Of a stretch of 36,902 nt of DNA, positions 14,789 to 23,712 are shown piece by piece. The stretch is from positions 1-36,902 of the forward strand of contig NZ_JAUMZU010000023.1 in assembly GCF_030527965.1 (NCBI RefSeq), read 5' to 3'. Source of the DNA: Neisseria sp. Lineage in GTDB: Bacteria; Pseudomonadota; Gammaproteobacteria; Burkholderiales; Neisseriaceae. Every line of letters starts with the position of its first letter. The first letter of the stretch is position 1. A program made the translations under genes and the position numbers. Under the pieces are notes generated by a model. It made no database searches and had not been told where the DNA came from. It saw only the letters and a program-made list of their open reading frames with translations.

Positions 14789-16651
14789 TTAGATTTCTTC
14801 TATTTTTTGCCCAGTCAGCGCCCGCTGGATATTGCGGTTCATCCGCTTGGCGGCAAAATCATCGGTCGCATGGCCGAGTGCCGCAACGGCGTTGCGGATG
14901 GCTTCGGCTTCGCTTGTCTGAACCAAGTTTTCCAAAGCGGCTATGGCCGTTCGGATGTCATGTTGCTCCGTTTCGTTCAGCAAATCGCCGTCCAATTCCA
15001 ATGCGGCTTGTACGGCGCTGGTTAGGCCTTCCGCTTCGACAATCGCTTCGGCGCGGGCGCGGGCTGCCATATCTTCGGAAGCGTTGGACATGCTTTCTTT
15101 CAGCATGCGGGTAATGGTTTCATCGTCGAGGCCATAAGAAGGTTTGACTTCGATTTGGGCTTGTATGCCGGTGGATTGCTCGCGGGCGGATACGGAAAGC
15201 AGGCCGTCTGCATCGACTTGGAAGGTAACGCGAATGCGCGCGGCACCTGCGGCCATCGGCGGAATGCCGCGCAGGGTAAATTTGGCGAGGCTGCGGCAAT
15301 CGGCCACCAATTCGCGTTCCCCCTGAACGACATGGATGGTCATGGCGGTTTGGCCGTCTTTAAAGGTAGTGAAATCTTGCGCGCGCGCGGTGGGCAAGGT
15401 TGAATTGCGCGGGATGATTTTTTCAACCAATCCACCGTAGGTTTCCAGACCGAGCGAGAGCGGGGTTACATCGAGCAAAAGCCATTCGCTGTCGTTTTTG
15501 TTGCCGGCCAGTACGTTGGCTTGCATGGCGGCACCGAGGGCGACGACTTCGTCGGGGTTCAGGTTGTTTAACGGCGTTTGGCCGAAAAAGGTGGCAACGG
15601 CTTGCTGTACGTGCGGCATACGGGTGGCGCCGCCGACCATAATCACGCCGTTGATATCGGCTTTGGTAACGCCGGCATCTTTGAGCGCTTGTTTAACCGG
15701 CTCTATGGTTTTGGCAACCAGCGGCTGGGTCAGGTTTTGAAATTCTTGGCGGGTAACGGTGCTGTTGACCGAGCGGCCGTCGGAAAGAGTGGCTCGGATG
15801 GTGGCGCTGGTGTTCTTGGTAAGCGTTTCTTTGGCTTCGCGGGTTAGGCTTAACAGAAGTTGATTGTCTTGTTCGTTAAGCTGGGAAAGGTTGTTTTGTT
15901 CAAGCAGATGGCAAAACAGGCGGTGGTCGAAATCGTCGCCGCCCAGCGCGCTGTTGCCGCCGGTGGCTTTGACTTCAAACAGGCCTTGGGAAAGCTGTAA
16001 TACGGAAACGTCAAAAGTGCCGCCGCCGAGGTCGTATACGACGAAAATGCCTTCGGAAGCGTTGTCGAGACCGTAGGCGATGGCTGCTGCCGTCGGTTCG
16101 TTAAGCAGGCGGAGTACGTTGATACCTGCCAGCCGCGCGGCATCTTTGGTGGCTTGGCGTTGGGCATCGTCGAAGTAGGCCGGTACGGTTATCACGGCAC
16201 CGACCAAATCGCCGCCGAGGTTAGCTTCGGCGCGGGCCTTCAGGGTGCGCAGGATTTCGGCGGAAACGTCTATCGGGGTTTTGGCGCCTTGGCGCGTTTG
16301 TAACTCGATAATGCGCTTGTTTTCGCCGAAACGGTAGGGCAGGTAACGGTCGTCTTGGTGTAGGTCGTTTAAGGTGCGGCCGATCAGGCGCTTGGCTGAG
16401 GAGATGGTGTTGAGCGGATCGGTTTTCTGGGCTTTGAGTGCGTCGTAGCCGATTTCGATGCGTGTGCTTTCGCAATAACGGACGATGGACGGCAGGGTAA
16501 CCCGGCCTTGTTCGTCGGCAATGCAGACGGCGCTGCCGCTTTTTACGGAGGCGACCAGGCTGTTGGTGGTGCCTAAATCGATGCCTGCGGCCAAGCGGTG
16601 CGCGTGCGGCGCGGCGGAAAGGCCGGGTTCGGCGATTTGTAGGAGAGCCAT
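14789..16651 (-). CDS. hscA: Fe-S cluster chaperone HscA (Hsp70 family)
   Basis: HscA is the specialised Hsp70 that, with its J-protein HscB, drives cluster transfer from IscU. The 620-residue length is normal. The ATPase domain (about 18-385) shows [14 protein letters not shown] (phosphate 1), [36 protein letters not shown] (phosphate 2) and [15 protein letters not shown] (adenosine). The substrate domain includes [17 protein letters not shown]. It lacks the long C-terminal DnaK-type tail. hscB lies upstream but is separated by the lipoprotein gene, and mntP follows downstream. A DUS-pair hairpin lies upstream of its start. Confidence 0.97.
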   Translation of the reverse strand: MALLQIAEPGLSAAPHAHRLAAGIDLGTTNSLVASVKSGSAVCIADEQGRVTLPSIVRYCESTRIEIGYDALKAQKTDPLNTISSAKRLIGRTLNDLHQDDRYLPYRFGENKRIIELQTRQGAKTPIDVSAEILRTLKARAEANLGGDLVGAVITVPAYFDDAQRQATKDAARLAGINVLRLLNEPTAAAIAYGLDNASEGIFVVYDLGGGTFDVSVLQLSQGLFEVKATGGNSALGGDDFDHRLFCHLLEQNNLSQLNEQDNQLLLSLTREAKETLTKNTSATIRATLSDGRSVNSTVTRQEFQNLTQPLVAKTIEPVKQALKDAGVTKADINGVIMVGGATRMPHVQQAVATFFGQTPLNNLNPDEVVALGAAMQANVLAGNKNDSEWLLLDVTPLSLGLETYGGLVEKIIPRNSTLPTARAQDFTTFKDGQTAMTIHVVQGERELVADCRSLAKFTLRGIPPMAAGAARIRVTFQVDADGLLSVSAREQSTGIQAQIEVKPSYGLDDETITRMLKESMSNASEDMAARARAEAIVEAEGLTSAVQAALELDGDLLNETEQHDIRTAIAALENLVQTSEAEAIRNAVAALGHATDDFAAKRMNRNIQRALTGQKIEEI

Positions 16652-16738
16652 GGTTTGTGTGCCTTTGAAGGTTTATTTTTAATCGGCGGTATTTTATCAG
16701 ATTCGCTATAGTTGAGTAAATCACTCAGGAATAAAATA

Positions 16739-16776
16739 TGCCTATCTGAAAGGTTGAGAAATGTTTCAGACAGGCA
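16739..16776 (-). terminator. DUS-pair hairpin (one arm mutated)
   Basis: TGCCTATCTGAA (16739-16750, one mismatch) pairs with TTCAGACAGGCA (16765-16776). It lies 22 bases after the lipoprotein gene's stop and upstream of hscA on the same strand, so it likely terminates the former. Confidence 0.65.
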
Positions 16777-16798
16777 TTAGGGACGGTGGGCGAGGGAT

Positions 16799-17434
16799 TT
16801 ATTTGCCGCCGTATTGGTTGAGCGTTTCCAATTCCGATACGGCTTTTTGGTAATCGGTGTCGTTGAGCTGGGTCAGGCGGATTTGGTAAACGGTTTTGCC
16901 TTCGCGCTCTTCGGGGAAAATCTGCCAGAGGCCTTCGGTGTGATAACGATCGAGAATGGCGCGGACGATGGTTTTCATTTCGGCGTTTTTATTGGCGTCA
17001 CCGATGCCGCGGCCGATGGCGTTGTTGCGCAGGTCTACGCTTTCGTCGGCGTCATAAAGTTTGTTGAATTCGGTTTTATTCGGATCGGGCGGGGTATTGT
17101 CTTTTTCATAGGCGTCGCCTGCTTCTTTGGCGACGGTGGCGCTGAAGCGCGAGGTAATGGTGGCTTGCCACAGGGTGTGGCGTACGGCGTTGACTTGGGT
17201 GCCGCGACCATCTGGATTGAAGGTGTCGTTCAGGCCCAGATGGATGGAGAAGCGCACGGAATTGGTGGTGATGTTGCGGGCGCGGTCGGCTTTCATACCG
17301 ATTTTGAAGGCGGCAATCGGGTGGCTGATGATGAAGCGCAGGGCTTTTTCTTTGCGTCCGGCGTTGTGTGCGGCCGGTTGGCAGGCGCTGAGGGCTAGGA
17401 TGGTAACTAAAGGAATAAGCAGGTGTTTCTTCAT
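16799..17434 (-). CDS. Predicted lipoprotein (DUF6973-like)
   Basis: A 211-residue protein starting MKKHLLIPLVTILALSAC, a signal peptide with lipobox LSAC (Cys18), so probably anchored in the outer membrane. The open frame extends 47 codons further but that extension has no signal logic, so 17434 is chosen. The mature part contains VNAVRHTLWQATITSRFSAT and AKEAGDAYEKDN. This is an H-R-H-W/W-Q arrangement reminiscent of DUF6973-type proteins of unknown function, with VDLRNNAIGRGIGDANKNAEM beyond. Polar and soluble after the Cys. It separates hscA from hscB, with DUS hairpins on both sides. Function is unknown. Confidence 0.8.
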   Translation of the reverse strand: MKKHLLIPLVTILALSACQPAAHNAGRKEKALRFIISHPIAAFKIGMKADRARNITTNSVRFSIHLGLNDTFNPDGRGTQVNAVRHTLWQATITSRFSATVAKEAGDAYEKDNTPPDPNKTEFNKLYDADESVDLRNNAIGRGIGDANKNAEMKTIVRAILDRYHTEGLWQIFPEEREGKTVYQIRLTQLNDTDYQKAVSELETLNQYGGK

Positions 17435-17636
17435 TTTGGCATACTTTTGTTGTGTGGTTTGGCCGGATTCTAAAGAATGCGGCTTGAAGATGCAGCCGGA
17501 TTTATCTCGGCGGGCGTTTTCAGGTTTAAATGTATGTTTATCGACCAATTCGGCCGAAGCCGTATTGCGGTGCATGGGCTTTGGCTTACACTGTGTTCCG
17601 GCTTGGGGAAACGGGATTGTGCGACGGCTAAGGCTG

Positions 17637-17664
17637 GCCTGAAAGCGGTTTTACTTTTTCAGGC
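17637..17664 (-). terminator. Weak hairpin downstream of hscB
   Basis: GCCTGAAA (17637-17644) pairs with TTTCAGGC (17657-17664) across a 12-base loop; the right arm is a mutated DUS. It lies about 35 bases after the hscB stop on the minus strand. Confidence 0.5.
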
Positions 17665-17699
17665 AGGCATTTACATTTCGGAACTTGTGTAAGCCGCTG

Positions 17700-18200
17700 T
17701 TATGACAAGGCATTGTGAATTTCCTGATGTAGTTTGTTTAGGAAGCGGCCTTGGCGTACCAATAGGGCGGCAGATTCGTATTCGGCGGCGGAAAATGCGG
17801 TGGCCAGCTTGGAATAAAGCTCGGTTTGATGGGATAGGATTTCTTGTTCCAATGCATTAAGGGCGGCTTCGTCGGATTCGGCGCGGGCGTCTTCCAGCGT
17901 TTCCCGCCATTCCATTTGCTGCATTAGAAATTCGGGTGCGTAAGCGGTGTGCTCGGGTGCGTCGGCGTCGATGCCTTGTGCTTTAAGCAGATAGGCGGCG
18001 CGGTCGATGGGCGATTTGAGCGTGCGGTAGGCTTCGTTTACGGTGGAGGCCATCATCATGGCTTCGCGCTGCTCGAATGATGAGGCGGCGGCGTATTTGT
18101 CGGGGTGGAAGCGGGCAGCCAGTTGGCGGTAAGTTTGCTCCAGCGCGGCTTCGTCGAGTTGGAATGCGGGCGTTAGATTGAACAGTTCGAAATAGTGCAT
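17700..18200 (-). CDS. hscB: Fe-S cluster co-chaperone HscB
   Basis: HscB is the J-domain partner of HscA that delivers IscU and stimulates ATP hydrolysis. The 166-residue protein has an N-terminal J domain (1-75) with the HPD motif at 32-34 (RFHPDKYAA) and TVNEAYRTLKSPIDRAAYLL. A C-terminal three-helix IscU-binding domain contains EFLMQQMEWRETLEDA. A reverse DUS is 21 bases upstream of the start. It is separated from hscA by the lipoprotein gene. Confidence 0.96.
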   Translation of the reverse strand: MHYFELFNLTPAFQLDEAALEQTYRQLAARFHPDKYAAASSFEQREAMMMASTVNEAYRTLKSPIDRAAYLLKAQGIDADAPEHTAYAPEFLMQQMEWRETLEDARAESDEAALNALEQEILSHQTELYSKLATAFSAAEYESAALLVRQGRFLNKLHQEIHNALS

Positions 18201-18268
18201 GACGGTATGTATCGGCTTTTTTCAGACAGGCATTAGTGTAGGATGCTTATGGCTAATCGGCAAGTATC

Positions 18269-19501
18269 CTATGCGCTGCCTTGGCGGTAGAGCTGTTGCA
18301 ACGGCTTGATTCGAGCCAGTCGGGCGGCATCGATGGCGGCGGCGGTTTTTTGCGGTTCGCCTGCATGGGCGGCGGCAATGGCGGCGGTGTCGATGTTGCG
18401 GGCGGCGGCCAATAGGGAAAGCCAGTGTTCCCGCTGCGGATAGGGTGCGTTTTGCAAACCGAGCCGGCCTTGCGCATCGGCTTGGCAGACGTTAAGCGCT
18501 TGCTCGAAGCGTTCGCTGCGCCTAAAGGCGTCGGTTTGCTTGAGGACTTTTAACACGGTGGCGGGTTTGAGCTGGGCGGCGCTGTGCAGCAGGATGTGCC
18601 AACGGCTCACCAATAGGGCCAGTTCGCCGCAGGCTTTGGGCACGCGCCAGCGTGCGTTGACGGCCTGTATCGGTTTGACGCCGGCGATGTCGTGACCGTG
18701 GTGTGAAGGCAGGATATTCGGCGGGGTGAGGGCTTTGCCTAAATCATGTACCAATGCGGCGTAGCGTTCGGGCAGGGTCAGTTGCAGATCGGCGGCGCGT
18801 TGCAATACCAGTAGAGTATGGATGCCGCTGTCGGCTTCGGGATGATAGTCGATGCGCTCGGGTACGCCGAACAGGGCGTCGACTTCGGGCAGAATCACTT
18901 TCAATGCGCCGCATTCGCGCAAGGTTTCAATCATGCGGCCGGGTTGCGGCTCCATCAACCCTTTGGCCAGCTCCTGCCACACACGTTCGGCTACCAGCGC
19001 ATCGGCCTCGCCGGCTGCCACCATTTGCCGCATCAGCGCCATGGTTTCGGGGGCGATGCTGAAATCGTAGCGTGCGGCGAAACGGGCGGTACGCAGGATG
19101 CGCACCGGGTCTTCGGCGAAAGCGGGGGAAACGTGGCGCAGGATGCGGTTGCGCAGGTCGGCTTGGCCGCCGTAGGGGTCGATGAGCTTGCCGTTGCTGT
19201 CTTGGGCGATGGCGTTGATGGTGAGGTCGCGGCGCAGCAAGTCTTGCTCTAGGGTGATGCTTTTGTCGGCGTGAAAGGTAAAACCGGCATAGCCTTTGGC
19301 GGTTTTGCGCTCGGTGCGGGCGAGGGCGTATTCTTCGCGGCTTTCGGGATGGAGGAATACGGGGAAGTCTTTGCCGACGGGGTGGTAGCCCAAATCCAGC
19401 ATGGTTTGTGCGTCGGCTCCGACCACGACCCAGTCGCGGTCTTGGGTTTCTAATCCGAGCAGGCGGTCGCGTACGGCGCCGCCGACGAGATAGGTTTGCA
19501 T
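18269..19501 (-). CDS. cca: CCA-adding tRNA nucleotidyltransferase
   Basis: Adds or repairs the 3' CCA end of tRNAs without a template. The 410-residue protein begins MQTYLVGGAVRDRLLGL (nucleotide-binding GGxVRD) with catalytic carboxylates in QDRDWVVVG. Next come LRRDLTINAIAQD and DPVRILRTARFAARYDF (the flexible and nucleotide-recognition region). A C-terminal HD phosphohydrolase domain (YAALVHDLGKALTPP, about 232-246) is typical of the gammaproteobacterial/neisserial bifunctional form. The start is supported by the family N-terminus. A DUS sits directly upstream at 19510. Confidence 0.96.
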   Translation of the reverse strand: MQTYLVGGAVRDRLLGLETQDRDWVVVGADAQTMLDLGYHPVGKDFPVFLHPESREEYALARTERKTAKGYAGFTFHADKSITLEQDLLRRDLTINAIAQDSNGKLIDPYGGQADLRNRILRHVSPAFAEDPVRILRTARFAARYDFSIAPETMALMRQMVAAGEADALVAERVWQELAKGLMEPQPGRMIETLRECGALKVILPEVDALFGVPERIDYHPEADSGIHTLLVLQRAADLQLTLPERYAALVHDLGKALTPPNILPSHHGHDIAGVKPIQAVNARWRVPKACGELALLVSRWHILLHSAAQLKPATVLKVLKQTDAFRRSERFEQALNVCQADAQGRLGLQNAPYPQREHWLSLLAAARNIDTAAIAAAHAGEPQKTAAAIDAARLARIKPLQQLYRQGSA

Positions 19502-19525
19502 GGTGTTAATGCCTGTCTGAAAAAA

Positions 19526-19870
19526 TTATTCGAACCATTCGTCTTGCCGGCTGAAAAAATCGATGGCTTGGGCGAGCTTTTCTTCATCCAGGCTGGCTTT
19601 CAGATTGCGGGCGATTTCGCGCAGAGCGTCTTCGCGCAGTGCTTTTTGCAGGCGTGCTTCGGCATTGTCTGAAGCCAGTTTCATTTGTACGTTGAGGCGG
19701 GCTTGCAGCGGCAGATAGAGGGTTTCATCGGTAAAAAAGAAAGTTTCGCCCGGCGGCAGCTCCCAACGGTCTTCGTTAATCGGATACCATTGATTACGGC
19801 CTTGCGGCTTGATGAATTGGTAGCCTATGCCGTAAATGTGCTGATATTGGCGCGGGGTGTATTTTTTCAT
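19526..19870 (-). CDS. Hypothetical protein, 114 residues
   Basis: Not recognised as a characterised family, though it reads as a genuine neisserial conserved protein: good codon usage, gene-sized spacing, and a DUS on both sides. It begins MKKYTPRQYQHIYGIGYQFIK, then WYPINEDRWELPPGETFFFTDETLYLPLQARLN. The second half is a charged helix (NAEARLQKALREDALREIARNLKASLDEEKLAQAIDFF). No signal peptide or membrane segment, so probably cytosolic. It lies just upstream of cca on the same strand. Confidence 0.7.
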   Translation of the reverse strand: MKKYTPRQYQHIYGIGYQFIKPQGRNQWYPINEDRWELPPGETFFFTDETLYLPLQARLNVQMKLASDNAEARLQKALREDALREIARNLKASLDEEKLAQAIDFFSRQDEWFE

Positions 19871-19884
19871 GTATTCCGAAGCTA

Positions 19885-19920
19885 TGCCTGTCTGAAAAAA
19901 ACGTTGGTTTCAGGCAGGCA
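19885..19920 (-). terminator. Imperfect DUS-pair hairpin after nitroreductase gene
   Basis: TGCCTGTCTGAA (19885-19896) and the variant TTCAGGCAGGCA (19909-19920) form a stem with one G-T wobble, 27 bases after the nitroreductase stop on the minus strand. Confidence 0.65.
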
Positions 19921-19946
19921 TTATATAGCGGTTGTGTATCTGCCGT

Positions 19947-20693
19947 TTATTTTTCCTGCTGCCAGGTCAGCCAACCGGCTTTTTGGATCAGTTCGAGGTT
20001 TTCGGGCGCGTAAGGGCGGCTGTAGTAACGGGCGAATTTTTCGCGATAGGGCAGCGTTTCGCGCGCTTCGGCAAATTGGCGTAGGGTTTCTTCGTATGCG
20101 GCGAGGCTTTCAGACAGGCTTTGGTCGGTCGGATATTGGTTTTCTGCATAGGCGGCTGCCTGCGGCAGGCGGGGCTTAATGCGCATTTCGACGTCGGGGG
20201 TGCCGATACACAGGCCGGTAACGGGGAAGGTGTGTTGCGGCAGCTTAAGCCATTCGATTAATTGTGTGGCAATTTGGCGGATGCCACCGGTGTAACAGGT
20301 GGCATAACCGAGGCTTTCGGCGGCGGTTACGGCATTTTGTGCGGCGAGCGCCGTGTCGGTTATGGCAGTCATAAATGCGTCGGGGGTGCCGGCCGCTGAA
20401 AAATTGCCTTCATAGGCTTGGCAGCAGAGGTCGGCCTTGTGCAAGTCGGCAATAAAAATAAGGTAAACGGCACATTCGCTGATTTGCGGGTTGGCCGGTT
20501 GCAGTTGGCTGATGCGGGCGCGCAATTCGGGGGAAGTGATATTGATGATGGTGTAATGTTGACCGTTCATCCACGAGGGGGCTTGGCGCGCGCAGTCGAT
20601 GATGGCTTGCAGATTTTCCGGCGGGATGGTTTCGCCGGCTTTGAAGCGGCGGTAGGTGCGGTGATTTTTCAACAAGTTGATAGTCGGATTCAT
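19947..20693 (-). CDS. Nitroreductase family flavoprotein (NfsA-like)
   Basis: A 248-residue FMN-dependent oxidoreductase of the nitroreductase fold. The N-terminus has LLKNHRTYRRFKAGETIPPENLQAIIDCARQAPSWMNGQ, the FMN-phosphate Arg/Ser region. The middle has AITDTALAAQNAVTAAESLGYATCYTGGIR, and FPVTGLCIGTPD is the glycine-rich strand of the NfsA/FRP branch. The C-terminal YREKFARYY extension is also NfsA-like. The likely reaction is NAD(P)H-dependent two-electron reduction of nitro or quinone compounds; the physiological substrate is unknown. A DUS with AG first bases lies within the gene at 20109-20120. Confidence 0.88.
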   Translation of the reverse strand: MNPTINLLKNHRTYRRFKAGETIPPENLQAIIDCARQAPSWMNGQHYTIINITSPELRARISQLQPANPQISECAVYLIFIADLHKADLCCQAYEGNFSAAGTPDAFMTAITDTALAAQNAVTAAESLGYATCYTGGIRQIATQLIEWLKLPQHTFPVTGLCIGTPDVEMRIKPRLPQAAAYAENQYPTDQSLSESLAAYEETLRQFAEARETLPYREKFARYYSRPYAPENLELIQKAGWLTWQQEK

Positions 20694-20804
20694 GCGATGT
20701 TCCTGATGTGCGGGCGGTTATAAACAGGCCTGATTTTATGCCTGTTTCCGGCTTTGCGGTAGGTCAAGCGCGGCTAAAAATGTCGTGTCATGAAAGATTG
20801 CGTT

Positions 20805-20813
20805 TGTTATAAT
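20805..20813 (+). promoter_or_regulatory. Extended -10 promoter for the YdcH-like gene
   Basis: TGT-TATAAT (20805-20813) is a consensus extended -10 element about 70 bases before the gene; the -35 region (near 20785-20790, GTGTCA) is weak, as extended -10 promoters allow. Confidence 0.55.
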
Positions 20814-20883
20814 AAAAATGAAAGTTACAGGGAGGCCGTTGGGTTTCTTGCTTTAAATATTGTTCAACCAAGAGGATTTAAAT

Positions 20884-21126
20884 ATGTTTCCTGAATATCG
20901 TGATTTGATTTCAAAATTAAAACAAGAAGATGCACACTTTGCCCGTTTGTTTGACGAGCATAACGAGTTGGACGATAAAATTGCCAGCTTGGAAAATAAC
21001 GAGGTAACTGCTGTTTCGGCTGCTGAGGAAATTGAAAATCTGAAAATGAAAAAATTGGCGTTGAAAGACGAATTGTATCAATTGCTGAAAAATGCAGAGG
21101 CAAAAAAAGCCCAAGTGAAAATTTAA
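20884..21126 (+). CDS. YdcH-like DUF465 family protein
   Basis: An 80-residue, highly charged, helical protein. MFPEYRDLISKLKQEDAHFARLFDEHNELDDKI followed by MKKLALKDELYQLLKNAEA is the YdcH/DUF465 pattern of unknown function (a helical hairpin or coiled coil). The start at 20884 has AGAGGA 7 bases upstream; the longer frame using an upstream TTG is not supported. It has its own promoter and a DUS-pair terminator and appears monocistronic. Confidence 0.88.
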   Translation: MFPEYRDLISKLKQEDAHFARLFDEHNELDDKIASLENNEVTAVSAAEEIENLKMKKLALKDELYQLLKNAEAKKAQVKI

Positions 21127-21146
21127 TCGGGTAATCGAATATTAAA

Positions 21147-21172
21147 TGCCTGTCTGAACATTCAGACAGGCA
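21147..21172. terminator. DUS-pair terminator between converging genes
   Basis: TGCCTGTCTGAA (21147-21158) and TTCAGACAGGCA (21161-21172) form a 12-bp stem followed by TTTTT. It lies between the YdcH-like gene and the converging metallophosphoesterase gene. Confidence 0.9.
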
Positions 21173-21188
21173 TTTTTACAACTCGCGG

Positions 21189-22274
21189 TTACGGCTTATC
21201 AGATTTTACGTCGATAATCCACACTTCGGATTGCGAGCCTAAGCGAAACGGTATGCCCCAGAAACCGTAGCCTGAAGTAACGACATAATGACCCATGCCT
21301 ATTTTTTCATAGCCGTAGGCGAGGCGGTTGAGGAATTTCACGATGATGTTGGCGGGGAAAACCTGCCCATTGTGCACATGGCCGGAAACTTGCAAGTCAA
21401 TCGGCAGTTTGGCGTGTTTTTCGATTTCCGACGGGCGGTGGTCGAGCAGGAATACGGGCTGGTTGGCATCGGCTTTGAGCAGCAGGCTTTCGGTGCTTTG
21501 GCGGCTGCGCATATTGTCGTCGGGGCGGCCGATTAGCCAGAAGCGATTGTCGATTTTGATAACGTCATCGCTGAGTACCTTGATTCCGGCTGAGGTCAGA
21601 GCTTGATGGATGTCCCGTTCGTGGCCAAGCAAATCGTGATTGCCCATGGTGGCGTAAACGCCCAGCGGCGCGCGCAGCTTCATCAGGTCGGGCTGCATGT
21701 GCAAGGCTTGGTAGGCATCGGTGTCGTCATCCATAATGTCGCCGGGCAGCAGGATGATATCGACTTTTTCTTTATCCATAATGGCAGCCAATTCGTCAAG
21801 CTGCCGGTTGCGGAAGAGATAGCCCAAATGCAAGTCGCTGGCCATGCCGATGCGTAGCGGCTTGTCTAACGGTTTGTCTATAGTAATGCTTAGATGCCTG
21901 ATCACTGGCGTGTAAGCGTTGTAAATTGCGCAGGCGATGATGCCGCACAAAAACAATGCGCCGAATGCGCGCAACCATATGTCCAGCTTGGGCTTGGCTA
22001 CCGATTTTTTCAGCGCCAGCCATAATAATGCTACGGCGATGGCGGCAAACAGGGTAAACAGCATGATTAATATCCACCCTGCGCTGATGCGAAACATAAC
22101 GTGCCAATGGCGCAGCATAGTTAAAACCAGAATGCCGTTGCTGAAAACGAAAGTGCCGATAAGCAGCAGGCGGTGCTTGGCGCTGCCTTTTGGCGTTTTG
22201 AAAAACCATTGCCCGCATTTGGCAAAACAGAAAGTAAGCGCTTGAATGATGATAAAAATGAATGCGAAAAACAT
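21189..22274 (-). CDS. Membrane-anchored metallophosphoesterase
   Basis: A 361-residue protein with about four N-terminal hydrophobic segments (roughly 1-20, 35-55, 65-88 and 100-122), then a calcineurin-like phosphoesterase domain. Metal-ligand motifs are complete: SDLHLG (Asp147, His149), PGDIMDDD (Asp179), GNHD (211-214) and SGHVHNGQ (His299, His301). The order resembles YkuE/YaeI-type enzymes, some of which act on lipid or cell-envelope phosphoesters; the substrate here is unknown. The catalytic domain is preceded by membrane helices, and I cannot decide which side of the membrane it faces. Confidence 0.88.
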   Translation of the reverse strand: MFFAFIFIIIQALTFCFAKCGQWFFKTPKGSAKHRLLLIGTFVFSNGILVLTMLRHWHVMFRISAGWILIMLFTLFAAIAVALLWLALKKSVAKPKLDIWLRAFGALFLCGIIACAIYNAYTPVIRHLSITIDKPLDKPLRIGMASDLHLGYLFRNRQLDELAAIMDKEKVDIILLPGDIMDDDTDAYQALHMQPDLMKLRAPLGVYATMGNHDLLGHERDIHQALTSAGIKVLSDDVIKIDNRFWLIGRPDDNMRSRQSTESLLLKADANQPVFLLDHRPSEIEKHAKLPIDLQVSGHVHNGQVFPANIIVKFLNRLAYGYEKIGMGHYVVTSGYGFWGIPFRLGSQSEVWIIDVKSDKP

Positions 22275-22423
22275 GAGCTTTCCAGCAAAAAAAAGAGTGC
22301 GGATTTTAGCAGCCTTATTTTCACAGAGGCCTGTCTGAAAACGTAAAGAAAAGCAAGAACTTGTTGTTTGTTGCTTTGGTGTGAATTGGGTATATTTAAC
22401 CTGTTTATTATTGTATTTGAAAA

Positions 22424-22459
22424 TGCCTGTCTGAAAAATTTTGATATTTCAGACAGGCA
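22424..22459. terminator. DUS-pair terminator after ppsR
   Basis: TGCCTGTCTGAA (22424-22435) and TTCAGACAGGCA (22448-22459) form a stem with a 12-base loop, 9 bases beyond the ppsR stop. A solo GG-variant DUS lies at 22328-22339 nearer the metallophosphoesterase start. Confidence 0.85.
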
Positions 22460-22467
22460 TTTTATGC

Positions 22468-23286
22468 TTAAAAGCGGCGCTTCAAATTACAGGCTTGCAT
22501 GATGCTGACTGCCAGCTCCTCCACCGATTTGTGGGTCGTATTGGTAAACGCGATATTATGCCGTCGAAACATAGCCTGTGCATCCGCCACTTCGCTTTTG
22601 CAGGTGTTAAGGTGGGCGTATTTCGAATCGGGGCGCCGCTCTTGGCGGATTTCCTGTAAACGTTCGGGCTGAATGGTCAGGCCGAATAATTTGTTTTTAA
22701 ACGGTTTGACCATACGCGGCAAATCAGGGCTTTCCAAGTCGTCCGGCGTGAGAGGGTAGTTTGCCGCACGGATGCCGTATTGCAGGGCAAGATAAAGGCA
22801 GGTCGGCGTTTTGCCGCTGCGGGATACCCCCATCAGAATCACATCGGCGGTTTGCAAGTCTTTGGCGCTGATGCCGTCGTCGTGGTTCAACGAAAAATTG
22901 ACCGCTTCCATTCGCGCATCATAACGGTCGGCATCGACGATGCCGTGCAATTTGCCGATGGAATGGCGCGCTTTCACACCTAATTCCTGCTCCAACGTAT
23001 TGAGAAACGCATCGAAAAAGCTCAGATTCAATCCCGCACTGCTTTGCACGATTTTTCGGATATCCGGGTTGATTATGCTGGTGAATACCAATGGTCGCAG
23101 CATATCTTGCTCGGCCGAATTATTGATAATCTGCACCATAGCGTGAGCTTTTTCTACAGTGTCGACAAAAGGATAAGTTGCGCGTTTAAATTGAATGCCT
23201 TCAAATTGATCCAGCAGGGCTTCACCCATGCTTTCGGATGTAAGGCCCGTTCTATCGGAAATAAAAAATGCTCTGCGACGCGACAT
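22468..23286 (-). CDS. ppsR: PEP synthase regulatory protein (kinase/phosphorylase)
   Basis: A bifunctional DUF299 protein that inactivates PEP synthase by ADP-dependent phosphorylation and restores it by Pi-dependent removal. The 272-residue protein begins [25 protein letters not shown] and holds the P-loop-like [15 protein letters not shown] (about 153-167). The C-terminal [16 protein letters not shown] is typical. It is divergently placed from its target gene ppsA across a 426-base spacer, which strongly supports this assignment over PPDK regulation. Confidence 0.96.
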   Translation of the reverse strand: MSRRRAFFISDRTGLTSESMGEALLDQFEGIQFKRATYPFVDTVEKAHAMVQIINNSAEQDMLRPLVFTSIINPDIRKIVQSSAGLNLSFFDAFLNTLEQELGVKARHSIGKLHGIVDADRYDARMEAVNFSLNHDDGISAKDLQTADVILMGVSRSGKTPTCLYLALQYGIRAANYPLTPDDLESPDLPRMVKPFKNKLFGLTIQPERLQEIRQERRPDSKYAHLNTCKSEVADAQAMFRRHNIAFTNTTHKSVEELAVSIMQACNLKRRF

Positions 23287-23712
23287 AATTGCTCACTTTG
23301 TATTTGGCAAGTTGGGGAAATAAAAAGCATCATAGCAATCTGAAAGCATTATTGGAAGCGGGTTTTCTTGGGTTACTTCAAATTACACAAAATAAATTCA
23401 TACTGATAAATAAAAATTAAATTTTAAAAGATTTATTGTTGTGAAATTATATTGCGATTAAGAATTTATTTTTCTCATGAGTTGTGGCTTGCCGCTTCTT
23501 TTTAATCTTATATATTACATGTAATTACAGGTTTGATTACAAATAAAACTATTCTGATTCGGGCGTTTGCTAAAGGTCGGTTTCCGCAATATTTCGGCCT
23601 TGCCGGCGTTTTATCCGATTCCGAAAAAGCATGACAGGCTACGTTTGACTGGTTAGAATGACATCGCAAAAATTTTTATTTCCCTATAACCCCTGCAAAT
23701 TGGATTGAAACA
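23287..23712. promoter_or_regulatory. ppsR-ppsA divergent intergenic region
   Basis: A 426-base AT-rich spacer that must hold both promoters. Overlapping palindromes ATTACATGTAAT (23514-23525) and TGTAATTACA (23520-23529) are followed by another GATTACA-like half (23535 region), which together suggest an operator. No DUS and no ORF are seen. I cannot name the binding protein. Confidence 0.35.

Noticed and set aside
17435..17575. Forty-seven-codon extension of the lipoprotein gene
   Set aside because: The extension is unlike any secretion signal, whereas MKKHLLIPLVTILALSAC right after it is a classic lipoprotein signal.
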